Below are positions 18,665-27,798 of a stretch of 64,000 nucleotides of DNA, one piece after another (within the stretch, counting starts at the first letter, position 1; each line of letters opens with the position of its first letter). Under the pieces are notes generated by a model. The model was given only the letters and a program-made list of their open reading frames with translations, was not told where the DNA came from and made no database searches. This stretch comes from Vibrio bivalvicida. Lineage in GTDB: Bacteria > Pseudomonadota > Gammaproteobacteria > Enterobacterales > Vibrionaceae. Where the stretch lies: contig NZ_LLEI02000032.1 in assembly GCF_001399455.2 (NCBI RefSeq), positions 1 through 64,000 on the forward strand. The letters are read 5' to 3'. Made by a program: the position numbers and the translations under genes.

Positions 18665-19342
18665 TTAGCTCAACGGTCTTAGGTAAGCTAAGAAACGTTT
18701 TTCTGCGAACTTAAAGCAAGCAAGAATCATGAAGGTCAGTGCCATGTAGAACAGACCTGCCGTTAGGAACGATTCAAATGGCGCGTAGTAGCGAGAGTTA
18801 ACTAATCGAGCAGCACCTGTTAGGTCAACAATAGTAACGATACCCGCAACAGCACTACCGTGAAGCATAAAAATAACTTCATTACTGTACGCTGGAAGAG
18901 CGCGGCGCAATGCACTTGGTAAAATAATGCGTCGATAGGTTTTAAATGTACTCATACCATAGGCTTTCGCAGCTTCCACTTCGCCTTTAGGTAGACCGTT
19001 GATTGCACCGCGGATAATTTCAGCAGTATAGGCTGAAGTGTTTAGCACGAATGCCACTAGTGCACAGAACCAAGCATTTTCCCAAGGAGTATCCTTCACA
19101 GGGAAGAACTGATCCATACCGTAATAAATTAGATATAGCTGCACGAGCAACGGCGTACCACGGAAAAAGTAGATAAATGCCCAGCTCGGTCCATTCAACA
19201 AGTAGTTATGGCTGTTGCGTGCCACACCTAGTGGGATCGCTACAACTAATCCGATAATGAGCGCTAACCCTACTAGCCATGTGGTCGTCCACAGACCGTC
19301 TAGATAAATTGGGAAACTTTCTAAAATAAGTGAAAAGTCCAT
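18665..19342 (-). CDS. Basic amino-acid ABC transporter permease, HisM/AotM-like
   Basis: A 225-residue inner-membrane permease with about five hydrophobic segments. The cytoplasmic EAA loop is seen as EVEAAKAYGMSTFKTYRRIILPSALRRALPAY, summarised at about residues 138-170, and pairs with the ATPase. The IFRGTPLLVQL-type motif identifies the polar amino-acid subfamily. It is the last gene of a four-gene operon, 3 bp after the other permease. Substrate is inferred to be arginine, ornithine, lysine or histidine from the HisM similarity and an ARG-box-like site upstream of the operon. Confidence 0.9.
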   Translation of the reverse strand: MDFSLILESFPIYLDGLWTTTWLVGLALIIGLVVAIPLGVARNSHNYLLNGPSWAFIYFFRGTPLLVQLYLIYYGMDQFFPVKDTPWENAWFCALVAFVLNTSAYTAEIIRGAINGLPKGEVEAAKAYGMSTFKTYRRIILPSALRRALPAYSNEVIFMLHGSAVAGIVTIVDLTGAARLVNSRYYAPFESFLTAGLFYMALTFMILACFKFAEKRFLAYLRPLS

Positions 19343-19345
19343 TCT

Positions 19346-20086
19346 TTACCTCGCATGAATACTGAATTTGCGCTCTACCATTTTCAAGAAGCCTGTCGAG
19401 ACACTGGTAAAGAATAAGAAAATGATCGCGACTGCCATATAGAAAGTAAATGGCATTTTGGTCGAACCTGCCGCAAGTGAACTCATACGTACCATATCTT
19501 CAAGGCCGATAATCGAAACAAGTGCGGTTGTTTTTAACAGTACTAACCAGTTGTTACCAAAACCAGGCAACGCATGGCGGATCATCTGAGGTAATAGGAT
19601 GCGACGAAATGCGAGTACTGAGCTCATTCCGTATGCTTTGGCGGCTTCCAACTCTCCTTTGTCGACAGCCATAATCGCGCCGCGGAAAGTCTCAGCCATA
19701 TAGGCACCAAAAATAAACCCAATCGTAAGCACGCCCGCTATGAATGGGCTGACATCAATATAATCGGGTAAGTAAGCTGTCCATTCATGATTCGGGTCGC
19801 TCGATGCGAACCACTCATTCAAAGTTTCGTTGATGGAATACAAACTGTTGTTGAGGAGAATCTGTCCACCGAAGAAAATCAGCATCATGAGGACGAGGTC
19901 GGGAATACCACGAATAACTGTGGTATATAGTGTCGCGATAGCTCTAGCCCAGCGATATGGGGCCATTTTGGCTAATGCACCTAGCATGCCTAAAATCATC
20001 GCTAACAATAACGACAATAGCGCGACTTCGATGGTTACTACGGCCCCTTTTAGTATCGAAGCTTCATATCCTTGTAGATCCAGCAT
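19346..20086 (-). CDS. Basic amino-acid ABC transporter permease, HisQ/AotQ-like
   Basis: A 246-residue inner-membrane permease of the polar amino-acid family. The EAA loop lies in GELEAAKAYGMSSVLAFRRI at about residues 155-175, and the IRGIPDLVLMMLIFFGGQ motif is characteristic of HisQ-type subunits. It forms the membrane heterodimer with the following permease. AGGAA precedes the ATG. An 87-bp gap containing a strong inverted repeat separates it from the binding-protein gene. Confidence 0.9.
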   Translation of the reverse strand: MLDLQGYEASILKGAVVTIEVALLSLLLAMILGMLGALAKMAPYRWARAIATLYTTVIRGIPDLVLMMLIFFGGQILLNNSLYSINETLNEWFASSDPNHEWTAYLPDYIDVSPFIAGVLTIGFIFGAYMAETFRGAIMAVDKGELEAAKAYGMSSVLAFRRILLPQMIRHALPGFGNNWLVLLKTTALVSIIGLEDMVRMSSLAAGSTKMPFTFYMAVAIIFLFFTSVSTGFLKMVERKFSIHAR

Positions 20087-20120
20087 AGGTAAGTTCCTGA
20101 TCCCTAAACTTTATAAAATT

Positions 20121-20162
20121 CGACCGTTGGCTACTACTCCTAGGAACAAGAACCAACGGTCG
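20121..20162 (-). repeat. Intercistronic hairpin between binding-protein and permease genes
   Basis: Perfect 10-bp arms CGACCGTTGG (20121-20130) and CCAACGGTCG (20153-20162) enclose a 22-nt loop. On the mRNA the stem is followed by AATTTTAT, a weak T run. Such structures commonly cause partial termination or protect the upstream message, giving more binding protein than permease. Confidence 0.65.
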
Positions 20163-20173
20163 CTTAGCAACGA

Positions 20174-20944
20174 TTACTGACCGTAAACGTCGTAGTTGAA
20201 GTATTTAGCAGCGATATCTTGGTAGACGCCCTTTTCACGTAGAGATAGGATTGCTGCGTCTAGCTTCTTAGTTAGGTCTTTGTCTTGTTTACGAACCGCA
20301 ATACCAAAACCGTCGCCAAACCATTTTGGATCAGTCAGTGAAGGACCAGCGAATTCGTACGCTTCACCACCGGCTTTGTTCAGTACACCTTCTTCGAGTG
20401 CTGAAGCATCGCCAAGTACTGCGGCAACACGGCCATTAGCAAGGTCTAAGTACGCTTCATCGAATGAGCCATAACGAACGATTTCTACTTTGTCACCGTA
20501 GTTATCAGTTAGGTATTTGTCGTGAGTTGTTGCACGCTGAACTGCGATTTTTTGACCGTCGAGGTTATCGAAATCTAGACCCGCACCCTTTTTAGCGATG
20601 AACTTATTAGGGATAAGTGCGTATTTACCAGTGAAATCGACTTTCTTTTTACGCTCTTCAGTAATCGACATCGCTGCAATAATGGCATCGTATTTACGTG
20701 CAAGTAAGGAAGGAATAATGCCATCCCAATCTTGAGCAACAATCTTACACTTCACTTGCATTTCGGTACAAAGTGCGTTCGCCATATCGACATCAAAACC
20801 TTTAAGCGAACCGTCAGCCTCTGTCCAACTAAATGGAGGGTATGCTCCTTCGATACCGAAGCGAACTGTTTTCCATTCTTTCGCTTGCGCTACGCCGGAT
20901 ACTGCTGTTGCTGCCAGTGTTGCTGCTAATAACCACTTTTTCAT
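20174..20944 (-). CDS. Periplasmic amino-acid-binding protein, HisJ/ArgT/AotJ-like
   Basis: A 256-residue solute-binding protein with a signal peptide cleaved after AQA near residue 22. Family features are GIEGAYPPFSW, GFDVDMANALC and the ligand-carboxylate segment ERKKKVDFTGKY. Acidic and aromatic residues resemble the LAO/arginine/histidine group, which binds cationic amino acids. I chose the ATG at 20944 because AGGAG lies 7 nt upstream; the ATG two codons earlier is only 1 nt from it. It is the second gene of the operon. Confidence 0.9.
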   Translation of the reverse strand: MKKWLLAATLAATAVSGVAQAKEWKTVRFGIEGAYPPFSWTEADGSLKGFDVDMANALCTEMQVKCKIVAQDWDGIIPSLLARKYDAIIAAMSITEERKKKVDFTGKYALIPNKFIAKKGAGLDFDNLDGQKIAVQRATTHDKYLTDNYGDKVEIVRYGSFDEAYLDLANGRVAAVLGDASALEEGVLNKAGGEAYEFAGPSLTDPKWFGDGFGIAVRKQDKDLTKKLDAAILSLREKGVYQDIAAKYFNYDVYGQ

Positions 20945-21015
20945 TTCCATACTCCTGTGATTGTGATTCTTATTTTTTACTTAATTGCTTGTTGTGTTTT
21001 GCCGCTAAACGGCGA

Positions 21016-21786
21016 TTAGTAAATCGACGAGATAAATTGTTGCAGACGCTCTGAGTCAGGACTGGTGAATAGCTTGGCTGGGTCGCCCTGCTCTTCCACC
21101 AGACCTTGGTGCAAAAACATCACATGATTCGACACATCGCGGGCAAAAGCCATCTCGTGTGTCACGACCAACATGGTTCGACCTTCTTCTGCTAGATCAC
21201 GCATTACGCCAAGTACTTCACCCACTAACTCTGGATCAAGTGCTGATGTTGGTTCATCGAACAGCATTACCTCTGGATCAACGGCAAGAGCGCGAGCAAT
21301 CGCCGCTCTTTGCTGCTGGCCACCAGACAAATGACCAGGGTAGTAGTCTTTACGCTCGTATAAGCCGACTTTCTTAAGCAATAGCTCGGCATTTTCATGC
21401 GCTTGTGCTTTCGGCACACCTAGTACATGGATAGGTGCTTCGATAACATTTTCAAGCACGGTCATATGTGACCATAGGTTGAACCCTTGGAATACCATGG
21501 CAAGGCGCGAACGGATGCGCTGAACTTGCTTTTCATTGGCAGGGACTGCTTCACCTTGACGGTTGTTCTTCATTTGGATTAATTCGCCGTTAACCCAAAT
21601 CTCACCTTCAGTTGGCGTTTCAAGCAGGTTTATGCATCTAAGAAAGGTACTCTTACCAGACCCAGATGATCCGATAATAGAAATGACGTCCCCTTTGTGA
21701 GCTTCTAACGAGATGCCCTTTAAAACTTCATTTTGTCCAAATGTTTTATGCAGTTCTTTTATGTCCAGCGCTGGTACATCTTTCAT
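21016..21786 (-). CDS. Amino-acid ABC transporter ATPase, HisP/AotP-like
   Basis: A 256-residue ABC ATPase with Walker A GSSGSGKST near residue 37, signature LSGGQQQR near 155 and Walker B VMLFDEPTSALDP. The insertion with GELIQMKNN between Walker A and the signature is typical of HisP/ArtP. It is the first gene of the leftward operon, so the order is ATPase, binding protein, two permeases. GGGAG lies 9 nt before the ATG. It powers uptake at the cytoplasmic face. Confidence 0.93.
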   Translation of the reverse strand: MKDVPALDIKELHKTFGQNEVLKGISLEAHKGDVISIIGSSGSGKSTFLRCINLLETPTEGEIWVNGELIQMKNNRQGEAVPANEKQVQRIRSRLAMVFQGFNLWSHMTVLENVIEAPIHVLGVPKAQAHENAELLLKKVGLYERKDYYPGHLSGGQQQRAAIARALAVDPEVMLFDEPTSALDPELVGEVLGVMRDLAEEGRTMLVVTHEMAFARDVSNHVMFLHQGLVEEQGDPAKLFTSPDSERLQQFISSIY

Positions 21787-21942
21787 GCGCTTTTACTCCC
21801 TGTATTTATTATAACCAAACGCTTGGTTTAAAACGCTTGGCCGACTGCTGGGTTCCACCCACATTGCGATACAAATTAGCACTACCCTGTGCAAGTTGCA
21901 ACAAATTATTAACCTGCAAATCAGTGATATATAACCACTTTA

Positions 21943-21960
21943 TATGAGTAATAATGCAAT
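21943..21960. promoter_or_regulatory. ARG-box-like site upstream of the ABC operon
   Basis: TGAGT-AATA-ATGCA matches the ArgR half-sites TGAAT-WWWW-ATTCA with two mismatches. A weaker copy can be aligned 3 bp away (21922-21939), the usual spacing of paired boxes. It lies about 160 bp before the ATPase gene and supports arginine-linked control. Confidence 0.5.
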
Positions 21961-22213
21961 GTGCAGTCGTTTGAGCTTAAAAATGCGCATAAAACACTCT
22001 ACCACCCAAGCTATAAGCCAAAACCACTAATTAACATTTTTATAAAAATAAGATCTATCTCAACAAACCATCTCAAGTTCAATATTTCTTACGTTTGAAC
22101 CCTTGTGATTTCGCTAAGAAAACTCGCATTGTGAAACTGAATTTCAATAGAATACCCTTTGTCAGCCCCCACGCTAACTTGTTGTGTAGTTTTCTTTCAC
22201 AACCTTTCATAAA

Positions 22214-22227
22214 GTGATCTAAATCAA
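22214..22227. promoter_or_regulatory. FNR-binding site candidate upstream of the DUF3360 gene
   Basis: GTGAT-CTAA-ATCAA matches TTGAT-N4-ATCAA at 9 of 10 positions. If FNR sits at -41.5, transcription would begin near 22262, leaving a leader of about 195 nt. Confidence 0.6.
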
Positions 22228-22261
22228 TCACTCTTAAGGGTTAGCACGTTAAACTCGCGTC

Positions 22262-22298
22262 AAAGATAAAAGCCTCAATAGTCGTACGTTTTATCTTT
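22262..22298 (+). repeat. Perfect 10-bp inverted repeat in the DUF3360 leader
   Basis: AAAGATAAAA (22262-22271) and TTTTATCTTT (22289-22298) enclose 17 nt. The position next to the predicted transcription start suggests a 5'-terminal hairpin or an operator. Confidence 0.6.
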
Positions 22299-22457
22299 AA
22301 ATCCTCTATGCTATAGCACACAGCAAGTGCGCTACACTGAGGTAGACCAGGGAGCAGTTGCAGGAAGCTACGCCAGGTTTTTGCTGAGCGACCGTCACAG
22401 AATAATAATCGGGTCACTCTTTGAAGAATCATTAACTTTTTAGAATATGAGGAATCT

Positions 22458-24005
22458 ATGTCAGACGCAGTCAATAAACCGCACTCTGATTCGGATATCG
22501 AAAACAAGAGCTATCAAGAGCTGCATCGTCCAGCTTCTGAATTTGAAAGCCGTTCAGACTATCTAGACCACGAATTACAAATCATGAAGCCTCGTCGCTT
22601 TGGTTTAAACCTTCCTGGTCGCGACTTCCGTTTCGAACTTGAAGACTTGGTTCCTGCACTAGCAGGCACTATCGGTATCATTGCGATGTACTCTGCTGTA
22701 ATGATGTCTTGGGCTGAAGGCCTAACCGCAGCATGGGATCACGTCAATTTAGGTAAAGAGTTTGCGATTGAGGTAGCACGTGTAGAGATGCTTATTCCTG
22801 CATTACTATTCTGTGTATTAGCTTCCGGTTTTATTAACCCGAAAGCTAACCTTGCGGGTAACCACGGCCCAATGATCCCTCTTATCGGTACCATCGCGCT
22901 TGCAGGTGCCCACCCTCTTGCATTGGCAATCCTAATTGGTGTTTTTGGTTTACTGCTTAGCTTCCTAAAAGGTGGCTCTAAACTGGTTAATCTGACGTCA
23001 CAAGGTACTGCGGGGGGCTTACTGATCTTCTTAGGCTTAACGGGGACCATGAGTCAAATCAACTCGATCCAGTCTTGGGCTGTTGGTTTGCAATCGGACA
23101 CTGTTACCGCGGGTAGTATGGGTTACGTCGGTCTTATCGTTTTAGCCGTCACTATCGCTTTATACGCATTCTTGGCAAAAGTAAACAAACGTTGGCTTGC
23201 TATTCCTGTGTGTGCCTTTACTGGTCTACTACTTGCTCTTGTACTAGGCGCAGGCTTCGACATTAAATTTGTGACCGAAACGGGTCTACCAAACCTAAAC
23301 CCAGTTTACTGGTGGGGTAGCACTGAAGAAGGTTGGATGCTAGGTCTTCCTACTGTAGAGCACTTTATTGCTTCTCTACCATTTGCAATCCTGGCGGTAG
23401 CAATGTGGTCTCCTGACTTCCTAGGTCACCGTATCTTCCAAGAACTAAACTACCCTAAAAAGACTGAAAAAGTGCTGATGGACGTTGATGACACAATGAC
23501 CATGTGTTCTATCCGTCAGATGGTTGGTACAGCAGTCGGTGGTGGTAACATTACGTCATCTTGGGGGACTTACATGATCCCTGCAGCGATCGCTAAGCGC
23601 CCAATTCCAGCGGGTGCAATCCTTCTTGGTCTGTTAGTGATGATCATAGCCATCTTAGGCTTCCCTATGGATATCGCAGTGTGGCCTCCTGTGATGCGTG
23701 TTGCTCTGCTTGTAGGTGTCTCTCTTCCTCTACTAGAGGCGGGTATGCAGATGGTTAAAGATTCAAAAGATTCTCAAGCAGCAGGCATCTGTATCTTCGG
23801 CTCTGCTGTCGTAAACCCAGTGCTTGCTTGGGCATTAACCATGCTACTCGACAACAACGGTCTAATTGGCGATAAGGAGCGCGCGGCGCGTCTGTCATTT
23901 GTCGATAAGATTGTGATTCCAGTCGGTGTACTTGTAATCTGTCTAGTTGCTATGTTGGCAGTAGGCATGCTTGAAGGCCAATACGGCATCCCAGCACTCC
24001 TGTAG
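22458..24005 (+). CDS. DUF3360 family multi-pass membrane protein
   Basis: A 515-residue integral membrane protein of DUF3360, a family I associate with Vibrio. About 50 hydrophilic N-terminal residues precede roughly 11-13 hydrophobic segments. Motifs such as GNHGPMIPLIGTIALAGAHP and LTSQGTAGGLLIFLGLTG suggest a transporter related in fold to UraA/SulP-type permeases (inference). GAGGAA precedes the ATG. An FNR-like site upstream and pflB downstream suggest an anaerobic role; formate or another small anion is a possible substrate, but nothing in the sequence proves it. Confidence 0.82.
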   Translation: MSDAVNKPHSDSDIENKSYQELHRPASEFESRSDYLDHELQIMKPRRFGLNLPGRDFRFELEDLVPALAGTIGIIAMYSAVMMSWAEGLTAAWDHVNLGKEFAIEVARVEMLIPALLFCVLASGFINPKANLAGNHGPMIPLIGTIALAGAHPLALAILIGVFGLLLSFLKGGSKLVNLTSQGTAGGLLIFLGLTGTMSQINSIQSWAVGLQSDTVTAGSMGYVGLIVLAVTIALYAFLAKVNKRWLAIPVCAFTGLLLALVLGAGFDIKFVTETGLPNLNPVYWWGSTEEGWMLGLPTVEHFIASLPFAILAVAMWSPDFLGHRIFQELNYPKKTEKVLMDVDDTMTMCSIRQMVGTAVGGGNITSSWGTYMIPAAIAKRPIPAGAILLGLLVMIIAILGFPMDIAVWPPVMRVALLVGVSLPLLEAGMQMVKDSKDSQAAGICIFGSAVVNPVLAWALTMLLDNNGLIGDKERAARLSFVDKIVIPVGVLVICLVAMLAVGMLEGQYGIPALL

Positions 24006-24015
24006 TCAACAATGA

Positions 24016-24049
24016 GTTGAGAGCCGCGTAAGGCTCTCAACTTTTTTTT
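24016..24049 (+). terminator. Rho-independent terminator of the DUF3360 gene
   Basis: GTTGAGAGCC and GGCTCTCAAC pair over 10 bp around GCGTAA, followed by eight T. Confidence 0.95.
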
Positions 24050-24328
24050 AATATTTTGGTTAATACTAAAAAATACTTTAAATAACGGACCATTTATTGA
24101 TTTAGTTTAAGGTTTGCAAATTTTTTTAGCGTATCCTTGAATCCAAGTCAATAGAACACCATATAAAAAGTAGTGACAATATATATAGTTTTATGCCCTT
24201 TCGCTGTTCGATTTTAAAGACTATACATATTGTTATTCATAAGAGTGTACCGCCCCAATAATGGGAATCCGACTCGCTCAACGGATCGGACAGGTACGTG
24301 TTTTTTCTACTAAAAAGGTAGGTATGTC
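24050..24328 (+). promoter_or_regulatory. pflB upstream region
   Basis: About 280 bp of AT-rich DNA after the DUF3360 terminator. TTGAT-TTAG-TTTAA (24097-24110) is an 8-of-10 FNR-like match and the best candidate for anaerobic control. TATACAT and similar -10-like stretches occur near 24222. A small dyad ATCCG/CGGAT (24268-24287) lies in the probable leader. No gene is visible. Confidence 0.4.
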
Positions 24329-26605
24329 ATGGCAGAGCAATTTGCTAAAGCTTGGGAAGGTTTTGCTGAAGGTGATTGGCAAAACGAAGTAAACGTTCGC
24401 GACTTCATTCAGAAGAACTACGCACCATATGAAGGCGACGAGTCTTTCCTAGTTACTGAAGGCACTGAAGCAACTAACCAGCTTTGGGCTAAAGTTATGG
24501 AAGGTATCAAACAGGAAAACGCGACTCACGCACCTGTAGATTTTGATACTTCTGTAATTTCTACCATCACTTCTCACGACGCTGGCTACATCAGCAAAGA
24601 TCTAGAAACAATCGTTGGCCTTCAAACTGAAGCACCTCTAAAACGCGCTATTATGCCTAACGGCGGCGTGCGTATGATTGAAGGTTCTTGTAAAGCTTAC
24701 GGTCGTGAACTTGATCCACAAGTTTCTAAAATCTACTCTGAGTACCGTAAAACACACAACCAAGGTGTGTTCGATGTTTACTCTCCTGACATCCTAAAAT
24801 GTCGTAAGTCTGGTGTTCTAACTGGTCTTCCTGATGCATACGGTCGTGGTCGTATCATCGGTGACTACCGTCGTGTAGCTCTATACGGTGTAGATTTCCT
24901 AATCAAAGACAAAGTAGCTCAATTCCACTCTACTCAAGAGAAACTTGAGTCAGGCGAAGATCTACAAATGACCATGCAACTTCGTGAAGAGATTCAAGAA
25001 CAGCACCGTGCACTAGGTCAAATGAAAGAAATGGCAGCATCTTACGGCTACGACATTTCTGGTCCTGCGACTACAGCTCAAGAAGCTATCCAGTGGACTT
25101 ACTTCGGTTACCTAGCAGCTGTTAAATCTCAAAACGGCGCAGCAATGTCTCTAGGTCGTACTTCGACTTTCCTTGACGTATACGTTGAGCGTGACATCGC
25201 AGCTGGCATCATCACTGAAGAACAAGCTCAGGAAATGATCGACCACTTCGTAATGAAACTACGTATGGTTCGTTTCCTACGTACTCCTGAGTACGATGAG
25301 CTATTCTCTGGCGACCCAATCTGGGCAACAGAATCTATGGGTGGTATGGGTGTTGACGGTCGTACGCTAGTGACACGTACTAACTTCCGTTTCCTAAACA
25401 CGCTATACACTATGGGTCCTTCTCCAGAGCCAAACATCACTGTACTTTGGTCTGAGCAGCTACCTGACGGCTTCAAGAAGTTCTGTGCGAAAGTGTCTAT
25501 CGATACTTCTTCTATCCAGTACGAAAATGATGACCTAATGCGTCCAGATTTCGACAACGATGACTACGCTATCGCTTGTTGTGTATCGCCAATGGTTATC
25601 GGTAAGCACATGCAATTCTTCGGTGCTCGTGCAAACCTGGCTAAGACTCTACTGTACGTTATCAACGGCGGTGTAGATGAGAAGCTTAAGATCCAAGTAG
25701 GTCCTAAGACTGAAGCAATGACTGACGAAGTTCTAGACTTCGACAAAGTTTGGGCTGGTCTAGACAACCTGATGGATTGGCTAGCTAAGCAATACGTGAC
25801 TGCGCTAAACGCTATCCACTACTCACACGACAAATACAGCTACGAAGCAGCTCTAATGGCTCTTCATGACCGTGACGTTCGTCGTACTATGGCTTGTGGT
25901 ATCGCTGGTCTATCTGTTGCAGCTGACTCTCTATCTGCAATCAAATACGGTAAGGTTAAGCCTATCCGTGACGAAGATGGCATCGCAATCGACTTCGAAA
26001 GCGAAGGCGACTACCCTAAATTTGGTAACAACGACGCACGTGTTGATGACATGGCTTGTGAACTTGTTTCTAACTTCATGGGTAAAATCCGTAAGCTTAA
26101 GACTTACCGTGATGCAATCCCAACTCAGTCTATCCTAACTATCACTTCAAACGTGGTATACGGTAAGAAGACTGGTACTACGCCAGACGGCCGTAAAGCC
26201 GGTGCTCCATTTGCTCCAGGTGCTAACCCAATGCACGGTCGCGATGAGAAAGGTGCTGTAGCTTCACTAACTTCTGTAGGTAAACTACCGTTTGCTGATG
26301 CAAAAGATGGTATCTCTTACACATTCTCTATCGTGCCAAACGCACTAGGTAAAGAAGAAGGTTCACAGCGCGCTAACCTTGCTGGTCTTATGGATGGTTA
26401 CTTCCACCATGAGCAAGGCATCGAAGGCGGCCAACACTTGAACGTTAACGTTCTTAACCGTGAAACTCTAGAAGACGCAGTTAAGCACCCTGAGAACTAC
26501 CCTCAGCTAACAATCCGTGTATCTGGTTACGCTGTTCGCTTCAACTCTCTAACTGTTGAACAGCAAAAAGACGTAATCGCACGTACATTCACTGAGTCTC
26601 TATAA
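24329..26605 (+). CDS. pflB: Pyruvate formate-lyase PflB
   Basis: A 758-residue glycyl-radical enzyme that splits pyruvate with CoA into acetyl-CoA and formate during fermentation. The catalytic cysteine pair is C417-C418 (ACCVS) and the radical glycine is G733 (RVSGYAVRF). The very regular choice of abundant codons indicates high expression. Its activator PflA is encoded 3.3 kb downstream, separated by an LpxR-like gene and a chemoreceptor. The usual E. coli neighbour focA is absent; a DUF3360 membrane protein takes that place. AAGGTAGGT precedes the ATG. Confidence 0.98.
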   Translation: MAEQFAKAWEGFAEGDWQNEVNVRDFIQKNYAPYEGDESFLVTEGTEATNQLWAKVMEGIKQENATHAPVDFDTSVISTITSHDAGYISKDLETIVGLQTEAPLKRAIMPNGGVRMIEGSCKAYGRELDPQVSKIYSEYRKTHNQGVFDVYSPDILKCRKSGVLTGLPDAYGRGRIIGDYRRVALYGVDFLIKDKVAQFHSTQEKLESGEDLQMTMQLREEIQEQHRALGQMKEMAASYGYDISGPATTAQEAIQWTYFGYLAAVKSQNGAAMSLGRTSTFLDVYVERDIAAGIITEEQAQEMIDHFVMKLRMVRFLRTPEYDELFSGDPIWATESMGGMGVDGRTLVTRTNFRFLNTLYTMGPSPEPNITVLWSEQLPDGFKKFCAKVSIDTSSIQYENDDLMRPDFDNDDYAIACCVSPMVIGKHMQFFGARANLAKTLLYVINGGVDEKLKIQVGPKTEAMTDEVLDFDKVWAGLDNLMDWLAKQYVTALNAIHYSHDKYSYEAALMALHDRDVRRTMACGIAGLSVAADSLSAIKYGKVKPIRDEDGIAIDFESEGDYPKFGNNDARVDDMACELVSNFMGKIRKLKTYRDAIPTQSILTITSNVVYGKKTGTTPDGRKAGAPFAPGANPMHGRDEKGAVASLTSVGKLPFADAKDGISYTFSIVPNALGKEEGSQRANLAGLMDGYFHHEQGIEGGQHLNVNVLNRETLEDAVKHPENYPQLTIRVSGYAVRFNSLTVEQQKDVIARTFTESL

Positions 26606-26628
26606 TCTCAACATAATGAATGATTAAA

Positions 26629-26660
26629 AAAGCCCCGCTCAATGCGGGGCTTTATTTTTT
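26629..26660 (+). terminator. Rho-independent terminator of pflB
   Basis: AAAGCCCCGC and GCGGGGCTTT pair over 10 bp around TCAAT, followed by ATTTTTT. Confidence 0.96.
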
Positions 26661-26786
26661 CTATCAACCAGTTACTGCAAAATGAGAGATACGGTGCACA
26701 ATTCACTTCACTGGTATGTTAATTGCTATCCATTAGTTCAATTAATCCTGTACTATCAGAATTCCAATTAAGTTAAGCATAAGCCT

Positions 26787-27794
26787 ATGAAGTTAAACCG
26801 TACCATTATTCTGCCCCTTCTGCTCGCTTCGGCGGCAAGTCTAGCTTCTGAAAAGTCGACTTTTTCTTTCTCTATTGATAACGATGGCATTTTCGGTGTT
26901 GATCAAGACTACACCAACGGACTGTTTCTAAGCTATACCACTGGCGCAATAACACCTGATCCGATATTTGCCCCTCTCAGCCTTTCTTTTTGGGGTGGCG
27001 CTTCATTAGACAAATTCGAGTTTGTTCTTGGTCACAAGATGTACACACCATCGGATATTGAATCGACAACGCCCATGGTCAATGACAGGCCATATGCAGG
27101 CTACTTACACACTGAGTTCAACTATATCAGCCTTCATCCACAACAAGCTCAGCGCTTTAATGTCACTCTGGGTGTAACTGGTGATAAAGCACTCTCTGAA
27201 GACGCACAGAAAATCGTCCATTCAATAACAAAATCTGACGAACCCAATGGATGGGCGTATCAGGTTGACGATAGCTTTGCCGCTAGCGTCGGTTACCTAA
27301 GCCACTTTAATCTTATACGTCAACGTTTTATCGCTAACACAGACTGGGAGATCTCTAACATCTCAGAAATAAATGCCGGTAATTTCCGTAGCGATATCTC
27401 TACAGGTTTAATGTTCCGCTGGGGTTCTGATCTAGCTGGTAACATGGGTGCTGCCAACATCGATAACGAAAACCCGTTCCGCGCTGGTATGCTCGGAGGT
27501 TCTCAAGGTGGCTGGTTTATCTTTACCGGTATCGAAGCTCGTTATCGCTTTAACGATATTACCGTTGAAGGTGATCGCTCAGGTGTCAATGATTACGCAA
27601 TTCGAAATGGGCAAGACCCAAGCATTTACGATGTTACGCTAGAACACAGCCAAGCGACTGCTGTAGCTGGCTTTGCTTGGTACAATCAAAGCTTTGGCGC
27701 GACGTTAACCGCCACAGCTAAAACGCCAGATTATAAAGAAGCACCAGAAAGCGTATATGGCACTGGAGGTTTTGCGTTATACGCTTTCTTTTAA
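26787..27794 (+). CDS. LpxR-like lipid A deacylase family protein (DUF2219)
   Basis: A 335-residue outer-membrane beta-barrel with a signal peptide cleaved near residue 20. LpxR removes the 3'-acyloxyacyl group from lipid A. The N-terminal NDG and YTNG segments, NDRPYAG and an AQKIVH segment carry the Asn/Asp, Arg/Pro/Tyr and His residues expected at the calcium-dependent active site. The C-terminus ends in aromatic residues (ALYAFF), as in barrels inserted by BAM. No terminator separates it from the convergent chemoreceptor gene 4 bp away. Confidence 0.85.
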   Translation: MKLNRTIILPLLLASAASLASEKSTFSFSIDNDGIFGVDQDYTNGLFLSYTTGAITPDPIFAPLSLSFWGGASLDKFEFVLGHKMYTPSDIESTTPMVNDRPYAGYLHTEFNYISLHPQQAQRFNVTLGVTGDKALSEDAQKIVHSITKSDEPNGWAYQVDDSFAASVGYLSHFNLIRQRFIANTDWEISNISEINAGNFRSDISTGLMFRWGSDLAGNMGAANIDNENPFRAGMLGGSQGGWFIFTGIEARYRFNDITVEGDRSGVNDYAIRNGQDPSIYDVTLEHSQATAVAGFAWYNQSFGATLTATAKTPDYKEAPESVYGTGGFALYAFF

Positions 27795-27798
27795 ATAA

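Larger units (their letters stand above)
21787..22457. other. 671-bp intergenic region between ABC operon and DUF3360 gene
   Basis: No credible gene was found. It holds an ARG-box-like site (21943-21960), an FNR-like site (22214-22227), a perfect 10-bp inverted repeat (22262-22298) and about 150 further bases before DUF3360 that contain several short complementary segments, for example CTAC/GTAG near 22335. The right-hand part may be a long transcribed leader. A small reading frame on the minus strand (22241-22507) overlaps the DUF3360 start and has no coding signal. Confidence 0.6.

Noticed and set aside
21001..21013. A small GCCG/CGGC hairpin between ATPase and binding-protein genes
   Set aside because: Only 4 bp of stem and no T run; not strong enough to call a terminator or regulator.
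22190..22210. A CRP-like sequence TTGTG...CACAA before DUF3360
   Set aside because: The half-sites are too far apart (19 nt overall instead of 16).
22241..22507. An 88-residue reading frame on the minus strand across the DUF3360 leader and start
   Set aside because: It overlaps the start of a well-supported gene and spans regulatory dyads; the translation resembles no known protein and no ribosome site was seen.
24130..24155. A second FNR-like dyad before pflB (TTGAA...GTCAA)
   Set aside because: The half-sites are separated by five bases instead of four and two bases deviate; only the site at 24097-24110 is kept as a weak candidate.
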